Shown: piece after piece, positions 58,809-64,000 of the stretch
Numbering within the stretch: position 1 is the first letter of the stretch
Layout: every line of letters starts with the position of its first letter
Origin: DAOTOJ01 sp035451285
Lineage (GTDB): Bacteria; Patescibacteriota; Minisyncoccia; UBA6257; Brennerbacteraceae
DNA: 64,000 nt
Assembly: GCA_035451285.1 (NCBI GenBank)
Contig: DAOTOJ010000001.1
Location: 23,674 to 87,673 of the forward strand
Direction of reading: 5' to 3'
Notes under the pieces: generated by a model
Seen by the model: only the letters and a program-made list of their open reading frames with translations
Databases searched by the model: none
What the model was told of the DNA's origin: nothing
Made by a program: the position numbers and the translations under genes

Positions 58809-60371
58809 ATGTTTAAGAAAATAAAAGATTTCGTTGTAAAAAGAAAATTTTTAAGTTTGGCGATTATTATCGTCCTAATTGGAATTTTAGTTTATGTTTT
58901 TATTCCTAAAAATAAGGCTTTAAATTACAATTATACTCCAGTTAAAATAATGAATATTTCACAGATTGTTTCAGCAACCGGAAATATCAAGGCCCAGCAG
59001 GATCTTAATTTGAATTTCGAAAGGACCGGCAAGATAAAAGCTATTTATGTTAAGGTTGGAGATAAAGTTCAAGAAGGTCAAACGTTAATGGTATTAGAAA
59101 ATAGTGATTTACTGGCTCAATTATCCCAAGCTCAGGCAAATTTAGCTCAAGCTCAGGTTCAACTTGAAAATCTTAAAAAAGGAGCAAGACCAGAACAAAT
59201 TCAAATTTATCAAACTCAATTAGAAACAGCCCAAAATAATCTAAAACAAGCCCAAGAGCAAGCTGTTTTAAGCTTAAATACAATTTATACTGATACCGAA
59301 TCAGCTATTAGAAATAAAGTTAATCAGGTTTTTGATCCGCCTTCCTCTTATTATCCCAAATTAAAATTTGGCACTGCCTATGTAGATGTTGAAGAAAAAG
59401 TCTTAAATCAAAAAGTTAACATTGAGCATTTATTAGAAAATTGGAAAAAAGAATTGCCAGAAATTACTGTTAATAATTTAGATGACTACTTAAATAGAGA
59501 AAAAGAATATCTTAATACTTTGAAAATTTTTGCAGATGATGTTTATTTTTTGACAACTATTGCAACTCATTATTATTCAGTTACTCCTCAGCAAGTAGAG
59601 TTGTTTAAAACAGATATTTCTTTGGCAAGAACTGCTTTAAATAATAATTTGAATCTTTTGAACACAACTTCCAATAATTTAAACTCTTTAAAATTAGCAG
59701 TAAAATTAGCCCAAGACCAACTCAATTTACAAAAGGCTGGACCAACTGCAGAACAAATAAAAGCTCAAGAACTTCAAATTCAAGGTCTGCAAGCTGGTGT
59801 TGATGCCCTTAATTCCCAAATTGCAAGAACCATACTTATTTCTCCAATTAATGGGATTGTTACTAAAATCAATTATGAAACTGGCGAAACAGTTCAAATA
59901 ACAACTCCGGCTATTTCTTTAATTTCAGATAAAAACTTTGAAATAGAAGTTTATATTCCAGAAATTGATATTGCTAATGTAAAAATTGGCGATCAAGCGG
60001 AAATAGTTTTAGATGCTTACGGTAGCGACGTAGTTTTTAAGGGCCAAGTAGTTTTTATAGATCCAGCTTCAACCGTTTTAGAAGGAGTGCCAAGTTATCG
60101 AACTCTTTTACAATTTGATAACGAAGATGAAAGAATAAAAGTTGGAATGACTGCTAACGTTGATATAATAACTGCTTACAAAGAAAACGTTTTAGCTATT
60201 CCTATTAAAGCAGTAATTAATAGAAATAATGAAAAATTTATTCAGGTTCTTAAGGATGAAAAATCAAAAATAATTGAAGAAAGGCAAATAAAAACCGGAA
60301 TCTCTGACATTAATGGAAATATTGAAGTTATTGAAGGATTAAATCCCAATGAATTAGTAATACTTCCTTAA
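58809..60371 (+). CDS. MacA/HlyD-type membrane fusion protein
   Basis: 520 aa. Short basic start, one membrane anchor (~15-31), then a lipoyl/biotinyl-like half-domain (~55-95: VSATGNIKAQQDLNLNFERT, KAIYVKVGDKVQEGQTLMVL), a long coiled coil (~100-330), the second lipoyl half (TILISPINGIVTKINYETGE), and beta-barrel domains (IPEIDIANVKIGDQAEIVLD). Adaptor between an ABC exporter and the outside. Followed 21 nt later by its ATPase. No outer-membrane channel (TolC-like) gene is present. Confidence 0.92.
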   Translation: MFKKIKDFVVKRKFLSLAIIIVLIGILVYVFIPKNKALNYNYTPVKIMNISQIVSATGNIKAQQDLNLNFERTGKIKAIYVKVGDKVQEGQTLMVLENSDLLAQLSQAQANLAQAQVQLENLKKGARPEQIQIYQTQLETAQNNLKQAQEQAVLSLNTIYTDTESAIRNKVNQVFDPPSSYYPKLKFGTAYVDVEEKVLNQKVNIEHLLENWKKELPEITVNNLDDYLNREKEYLNTLKIFADDVYFLTTIATHYYSVTPQQVELFKTDISLARTALNNNLNLLNTTSNNLNSLKLAVKLAQDQLNLQKAGPTAEQIKAQELQIQGLQAGVDALNSQIARTILISPINGIVTKINYETGETVQITTPAISLISDKNFEIEVYIPEIDIANVKIGDQAEIVLDAYGSDVVFKGQVVFIDPASTVLEGVPSYRTLLQFDNEDERIKVGMTANVDIITAYKENVLAIPIKAVINRNNEKFIQVLKDEKSKIIEERQIKTGISDINGNIEVIEGLNPNELVILP

Positions 60372-60392
60372 ATCCTAAATTAAAATTTCAAT

Positions 60393-61112
60393 ATGCCCTT
60401 AATTCAGCTTGAAAATATAACCAAGATTTATAATAGCGAAGAAATAAGAACCATAGCTTTAAATGGAATTTCTTTAAAAATCAATGAAGGAGAATTTACA
60501 GCAATTACCGGTCCCTCAGGAAGTGGCAAATCGACCTTGCTTCATATTTTAGGGCTTTTAGATAGGCCAACTAGTGGTGAATTTATTTTTGAAAATAAAA
60601 ACATTATTAATTTTTCAGATGAGGAATTGGCTTTCTTTCGAAACGAAAAAATTGGTTTTGTTTTTCAAGCCTTTTTTCTTTTATCTCCATTAACGGTTTT
60701 AGAAAATGTGAAATTACCACTTCTTTATTCGAAAGTTGATGAAAAAAAGTGGAACGATTTAGCCTTAAATGCTTTAGAAGAGGTTGGTTTATCTCATAGA
60801 ATTAATCATTTCCCTAATCAGCTTTCAGGCGGAGAAAAGCAAAGAGTGGCAATTGCCAGAGCTTTGGTAAATAATCCTTCAATTATTTTAGCCGATGAGC
60901 CAACTGGAAACTTAGATAGTAAATCAGCAATGCAAATTATTAAAATTATAAAAGGTTTAAATAATCAAGGAAAAACTATTATTGTGGTAACTCATGAAAG
61001 TTATTTAGCAAATATTACTAATCGAATTATCAGAATTAGAGATGGACAAATTGAAAAAGATGAGATTAACCAACATCCAATCGATATTAGTAAAGAAGAA
61101 TTTGTAAAATAA
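60393..61112 (+). CDS. MacB/LolD-type ABC transporter ATPase
   Basis: 239 aa. Walker [22 protein letters not shown]-loop [12 protein letters not shown], signature [15 protein letters not shown], Walker [14 protein letters not shown] and the switch His in TIIVVTHES. The exact LDRPTSGE spacing is characteristic of the MacB/LolD subfamily. It is the energising subunit for the permease with which it overlaps by 1 nt (TAATG). Confidence 0.96.
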   Translation: MPLIQLENITKIYNSEEIRTIALNGISLKINEGEFTAITGPSGSGKSTLLHILGLLDRPTSGEFIFENKNIINFSDEELAFFRNEKIGFVFQAFFLLSPLTVLENVKLPLLYSKVDEKKWNDLALNALEEVGLSHRINHFPNQLSGGEKQRVAIARALVNNPSIILADEPTGNLDSKSAMQIIKIIKGLNNQGKTIIVVTHESYLANITNRIIRIRDGQIEKDEINQHPIDISKEEFVK

Positions 61113-62350
61113 TGAAATCAAATTATATTTTAAAAACAGCTTTTCAAGCTTTAAAAAGCAATCGTTCGCGAACATTTTTGACTTTGCTTGGAGTAACTAT
61201 TGGAGTAGCTTCTATTATTATGGTGATGTCTGTTGGCGAAGGGGCTCAAAACATTATTATTGATCAAATTGAAGGTTTGGGATCAAATATGCTGACAATT
61301 ATGCCCGGTCAACGAACCCAAGGAATTTCAGCTTTCGCTCAGATTTATTTAGATTCTTTGACAAAAAAAGATATTGAACTTTTAAAATTAAAATCAAATG
61401 TTCCAGATTTAGAAGAAATCAGCCCTTTGGTTTATACTGGAGCAAATTTTACTTACGGCAAAGAAGCTTATCAAAGCATGATAGCTGGCGGAGCTGAAAA
61501 TTTAAGCACCCTTTTTGATGTTTATCCCCAAGAGGGTTCATTTTTTACAAAAGAAGATGTTGAAAATAATTCGAATGTGGTGATTATTGGTTCAAAAATT
61601 AAAAAAGAACTTTTTGGTTTATCTAATCCTATCGGCGAGCGAATAAAAATAAATAATAAAAATTTCAGAGTAATAGGAGTTTTTCCAGAAAAAGGAACAG
61701 TTTCTTCTCTGAATTTAGACGAGGTTGCCATAGCGCCTTATACTACTGTTCAGAATTATCTTATTGGTTCAAAATCTTTTAATACTATTTTGGTTAAAGT
61801 TAATTCAACGGCTAATATTGAAAGAGCTAAGGCAGATATTACTTCAACTTTGAGAATGTCCCATAATATAAAGGATCCTTCAAAAGATGATTTTTATATT
61901 ACTACTCAAACCGATATTGTAAATAGGTTAACAATCATCACTACTATTTTTACTATGCTTTTAACATCAGTGGCGGCTATTTCTTTAGTAGTTGGAGGAA
62001 TAGGAATTATGAACATTATGTTAGTTTCAGTAACTGAAAGAATTCAGGAAATAGGATTAAGGAAGGCTTTGGGCGCAACTAATAATGATATTTTATACCA
62101 ATTTTTGACTGAAGCAGTGCTGTTAACAATGCTAGGAGGAATAGTCGGAATAATTTTAGGCAGTGTTTTATCTTTTGGTATTAGTCTTTTAATGACTAGA
62201 ATTTTGGGAATTACTTGGAGTTTTGTTTTTCCAGTCTCCGCTGCCTTAATTGGTTTTTTTGTTTCGGTTTTAGTTGGTTTGGGATTCGGGATTTATCCAG
62301 CTCGCAATGCAGCTAGTAAAAATCCGATAGAATCATTGCGCTACGAGTAA
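61112..62350 (+). CDS. MacB-like ABC transporter permease
   Basis: 412 aa. Begins with a basic LKSNRSRTFLTLLGVTIGVASIIMVMSVGEG membrane helix (split SNRSRTFLTLLGVTIGVAS), has the large MacB_PCD periplasmic domain (~50-260), then three C-terminal membrane segments with EIGLRKALGATNNDIL and PARNAASKNPIESLRYE. Mechanotransmission type VII ABC system. Substrate unknown: peptide, lipoprotein or antimicrobial. Confidence 0.95.
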   Translation: MKSNYILKTAFQALKSNRSRTFLTLLGVTIGVASIIMVMSVGEGAQNIIIDQIEGLGSNMLTIMPGQRTQGISAFAQIYLDSLTKKDIELLKLKSNVPDLEEISPLVYTGANFTYGKEAYQSMIAGGAENLSTLFDVYPQEGSFFTKEDVENNSNVVIIGSKIKKELFGLSNPIGERIKINNKNFRVIGVFPEKGTVSSLNLDEVAIAPYTTVQNYLIGSKSFNTILVKVNSTANIERAKADITSTLRMSHNIKDPSKDDFYITTQTDIVNRLTIITTIFTMLLTSVAAISLVVGGIGIMNIMLVSVTERIQEIGLRKALGATNNDILYQFLTEAVLLTMLGGIVGIILGSVLSFGISLLMTRILGITWSFVFPVSAALIGFFVSVLVGLGFGIYPARNAASKNPIESLRYE

Positions 62351-62381
62351 TGGTTCATCGCCAATTTTTTCTAAAACTTTT

Positions 62382-62414
62382 AATGAAACTTTCATTGGAC
62401 AACTTTTAAAAGTT
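62382..62414 (+). repeat. two adjacent perfect palindromes after the permease gene
   Basis: AATGAAA-C-TTTCATT (62382-62396) and AACTTTTAAAAGTT (62401-62414) lie 31 nt after the permease stop. Either could act as a weak terminator of the transporter operon. Nothing else is seen in the 118-nt convergent intergenic region. Confidence 0.45.
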
Positions 62415-62468
62415 AAATTTATTTAGTATAGCTTTATAATTTTTTAGATATAGTAAAACTAAAAATTT

Positions 62469-62900
62469 TTATATTTGGCTATTGCAATTTGAAAAAGTTT
62501 CAACTCCATTTTCAGTAATAAAAGCAGTTGTTCCTTTATTCCAAAATACCACGCTTTCATCATCAAAGGCATAGCGAGCTCCTGAAGCAGAAATAGCTCT
62601 AGGAAGAGTTAAAAACCTGCCATCGCTTAATTCTAAATTAACATGGTCTACATGATTAGCTTCATCTATATAAAAGCTGGCTTTAATAGACTTATTATCG
62701 TCGCAAGTAAAAATAAAACCCTGAGCAGTTTCTTCCAAATTGTTTTCTGGTAAAATAGAAGTTATTGGTTCTTCTTTCGGAGTTTCAATTGGAGTTGGCG
62801 TAGGATTTATAAATAAATCTGTGCTTTGCCAAACAATAATTATTATTGCCATTAATGCCATACAAACTATGATGGTTGTTAAAGTTTTTTTATCGCTCAT
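62469..62900 (-). CDS. membrane-anchored MliC-like lysozyme inhibitor
   Basis: 143 aa. N-terminal membrane segment (~7-28), a Pro/Thr/Glu linker (PTPTPIETPKEEP), and a ~85-residue C-terminal beta domain that matches the MliC fold: FTCDDNKSIKASFY, LELSDGRFLTLPRAISASG with ARYAFDD, VVFWNKGTTAFI and a final Cys in FSNCNSQI. The two Cys would form the disulfide of the family, a possible client of the DsbA-like protein at 9435. MliC blocks c-type lysozyme on the cell surface. Confidence 0.82.
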   Translation of the reverse strand: MSDKKTLTTIIVCMALMAIIIIVWQSTDLFINPTPTPIETPKEEPITSILPENNLEETAQGFIFTCDDNKSIKASFYIDEANHVDHVNLELSDGRFLTLPRAISASGARYAFDDESVVFWNKGTTAFITENGVETFSNCNSQI

Positions 62901-62941
62901 ATTTTTTTAATTTAATTAATTTAATTAATTATAACACTTAA

Positions 62942-63847
62942 TTAATCAAAAATTGAAATTAGGTATTGGTCTATTTCGCGTTGGTCTAAATCGTAAAAAT
63001 ATTGATTGTTACTATGCAAGTCAGTTGCCAATTTTACCCCTACAAATCTCCAATGCCACGGCTCAAATTGATAATATTTATTATCTTTTGGGTAAGACAA
63101 AACAAAACCGTATTTATAAGCATTTTCTAAAAGCCATTGGTACTCAGGAGTTTTTTCAAATCCTAAGAAAGAACCGTTTAATTCATTAGTCGTAAAGTCA
63201 ATTGTCGTTCCTAGTTGATGTTCTGAATAACCTTGGTCAGCAGAAAAAGAATTGCTGACCGTTGTTCCAAATTGCATAACGTAATTATTTTTTATATTAA
63301 TTTGATCATAAAAAGAACGATAAGCTGAAGCTATCTTTAAATTAAGTCCACTACTATTACTATCAGTCATTAGTTTTTCTAGATAAGGCAGAACTTGGGA
63401 GTGAATTTGTAGGGGTTTGTTTTGGTTAGCAAGATATTCTTTGGGAATAAAACTTAATAAAACAGGAACATAGTTTTCATTTAAAAAGTAAACCTTAGAA
63501 TATTTTTTTAAAAGTTCAGGGTCTAAAATATTTAGTTTTTCCAATTTTCCTACTGTTTGGCTAATCGAATTGATTTGACTTTCAAAATAAGAATTTTTAT
63601 CTTTTTCAGAATTTAAAGCTTCTAATAAATCTTTATTTTCTTTTTCTTTATTCTGTAATTGTTGCTCGTTTTCTTTAATTTTTTCATTTAAAGAAATAGT
63701 GATGCTATTTAGTTCTTCAAGTTTTGATTTTAGTGTTTTATTTTCAGTGTTTAAAAAATAAGCTTTATAACCCAAATAAACTATTCCTAAAATAACAACA
63801 AGGATCAAAATGCCAAAGCCAACTTTTTTTGTTAAATTTCTTTTCAT
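62942..63847 (-). CDS. VanY-type D-Ala-D-Ala carboxypeptidase (M15)
   Basis: 301 aa from the ATG at 63847. A longer in-frame start would include the predicted promoter and give a second hydrophobic stretch before the real anchor. N-terminal anchor (~9-28), coiled coil (~32-95), and the M15B domain with KIASAYRSFYDQI, the zinc motif SEHQLGTTIDF (H...D) and EPWHWRFVG (catalytic Glu and zinc His). Trims the last D-Ala from peptidoglycan stems. Followed on the same strand by the lysozyme inhibitor. Confidence 0.9.
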   Translation of the reverse strand: MKRNLTKKVGFGILILVVILGIVYLGYKAYFLNTENKTLKSKLEELNSITISLNEKIKENEQQLQNKEKENKDLLEALNSEKDKNSYFESQINSISQTVGKLEKLNILDPELLKKYSKVYFLNENYVPVLLSFIPKEYLANQNKPLQIHSQVLPYLEKLMTDSNSSGLNLKIASAYRSFYDQINIKNNYVMQFGTTVSNSFSADQGYSEHQLGTTIDFTTNELNGSFLGFEKTPEYQWLLENAYKYGFVLSYPKDNKYYQFEPWHWRFVGVKLATDLHSNNQYFYDLDQREIDQYLISIFD

Positions 63848-63859
63848 AATATCTATTAT

Positions 63860-63888
63860 ATTATAGATAGTTATTAGCAATAAATCAA
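63860..63888 (-). promoter_or_regulatory. promoter of the VanY-type gene
   Basis: Minus-strand TTGATT (63888-63883), 17-nt spacer, TATAAT (63865-63860), 12 nt before the ATG at 63847. An overlapping TATAAT at 63860-63855 lies 7 nt before the start. Confidence 0.55.
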
Positions 63889-63930
63889 TTTTTAAATAAA
63901 ATTGAAAACAAAAAACAATTAGATAAACAA

Positions 63931-63967
63931 ACAAAAAGAGCCGCTTTGCCTTGCGGCTTAGCGGCTC
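63931..63967 (-). terminator. rho-independent terminator of a minus-strand transcript entering from the right
   Basis: Read on the minus strand: GAGCCGCT (63967-63960) pairs with AGCGGCTC (63945-63938), followed by TTTTTGTTTG (from 63937). The stem is GC-rich in an AT-rich neighbourhood. The plus strand has no T-run after the stem, so the direction is minus. Confidence 0.8.
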
Positions 63968-64000
63968 ACAATGCGATTCATCTCTTGCGAGACGAACCGC
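63938..64000 (-). ncRNA. 3' end of a possible structured RNA (partial)
   Basis: The last 63 bases are clearly richer in G+C than the rest of the window and, on the minus strand, fold into a 12-bp helix GCGGTTCGTCTC / GAGATGAATCGC (two G-U pairs) closed by a GCAA tetraloop, followed by the terminator stem. No ORF covers it. This looks like the end of a housekeeping or regulatory RNA whose body lies beyond the window. I could not match it to RNase P, tmRNA or SRP RNA with confidence. Confidence 0.45.

Noticed and set aside
62905..62930. TTTAATTAA tandem repeat upstream of the MliC-like gene
   Set aside because: Low-complexity A/T sequence between two genes, common in this composition. No dyad with a T-run or conserved spacing.
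63938..64000. RNase P RNA 3' end
   Set aside because: The AGATGAA string is reminiscent of the conserved RNase P region, but the expected ACAGAA..CGGCUUA segment does not follow, so the identity is not supported.
1..64000. CRISPR array, prophage or transposon
   Set aside because: No regularly spaced repeats, no Cas or transposase genes, no capsid or terminase genes were seen. The single recombinase looks like housekeeping Xer.
1..64000. Alternative genetic code with TGA as a sense codon, as in some CPR groups
   Set aside because: TGA terminates rpsB (24374-24376), tsf and the P-type ATPase (28227-28229) at the expected protein ends, and no conserved gene has an internal TGA.

Overview
The window is a dense, strongly AT-rich (about 30% G+C by eye) bacterial segment. 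It has about 65 protein genes, two tRNAs, almost no intergenic space and no rRNA, insertion sequence, prophage or CRISPR array. Many features point to a genome-reduced Candidate Phyla Radiation (Patescibacteria) bacterium, most likely Parcubacteria-like. Conserved proteins are trimmed (HrcA, DnaJ, DnaX, L13, enolase). There are many small single-pass membrane proteins and a DUF11 surface protein. No amino-acid, nucleotide or cofactor biosynthesis genes are visible. The code is standard, with TGA used as a stop by rpsB, tsf and the P-type ATPase. The lineage call is inference: there is no 16S gene here.

Layout. 1-4356: tail of an unknown protein, then the operon infA, rpmJ, rpsM, rpsK, rpsD, rpoA, rplQ, rplM, rpsI, ending in a clear terminator. 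4375-7235: two tandem near-consensus promoters drive a 684-aa secreted repeat protein (interrupted by a 100-N assembly gap), followed by a small anchored protein. 7235-10944: endonuclease III without its Fe-S ligands, a PEGA-like membrane protein, a DsbA-like oxidoreductase and an ATP-cone nuclease. 10922-15720: a carbon-metabolism cluster (glycerate kinase, PEP synthase, D-2-hydroxyacid dehydrogenase). 15733-22084: serS, ftsQ-like, an orphan VirD4/TraG-like ATPase, GtrA, dnaX. 22085-25627: lytic transglycosylase (minus strand), rpsB, tsf, tRNA-Thr. 25779-30980: P-type ATPase, AI-2E-family permease, murE. 30981-34413 (minus): cysS, dnaB, recR. 34472-40767: a CIRCE-like operator, then hrcA, grpE, dnaK, a membrane protein, a minimal J-protein and rmuC. 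41376-46632: greA, lysS, eno, M16 peptidase, HD protein, tRNA-Lys. 46672-52084: murG, gltX, M23 hydrolase, Xer recombinase. 52258-58690: rpmA, rplI, ctpA, thpR, def, fmt, ftsW, thermonuclease. 58741-62350: MacA/MacB-like export system. 62469-63847 (minus): an MliC-like lysozyme inhibitor and a VanY-type carboxypeptidase. 63931-64000: a GC-rich structured element that looks like the 3' end of a minus-strand RNA.

Functional themes. The coherent modules are translation and protein maturation, cell-wall building and remodelling (murE, murG, ftsW, ftsQ-like, lytic transglycosylase, M23, M15), stress response (CIRCE/HrcA chaperones), lower glycolysis, and surface or secreted proteins likely used in contact with a host or neighbours. 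Two regulatory features stand out. Shine-Dalgarno motifs are essentially absent, and many -10 boxes lie only 6-11 nt before the start codon. This predicts leaderless or nearly leaderless mRNAs.
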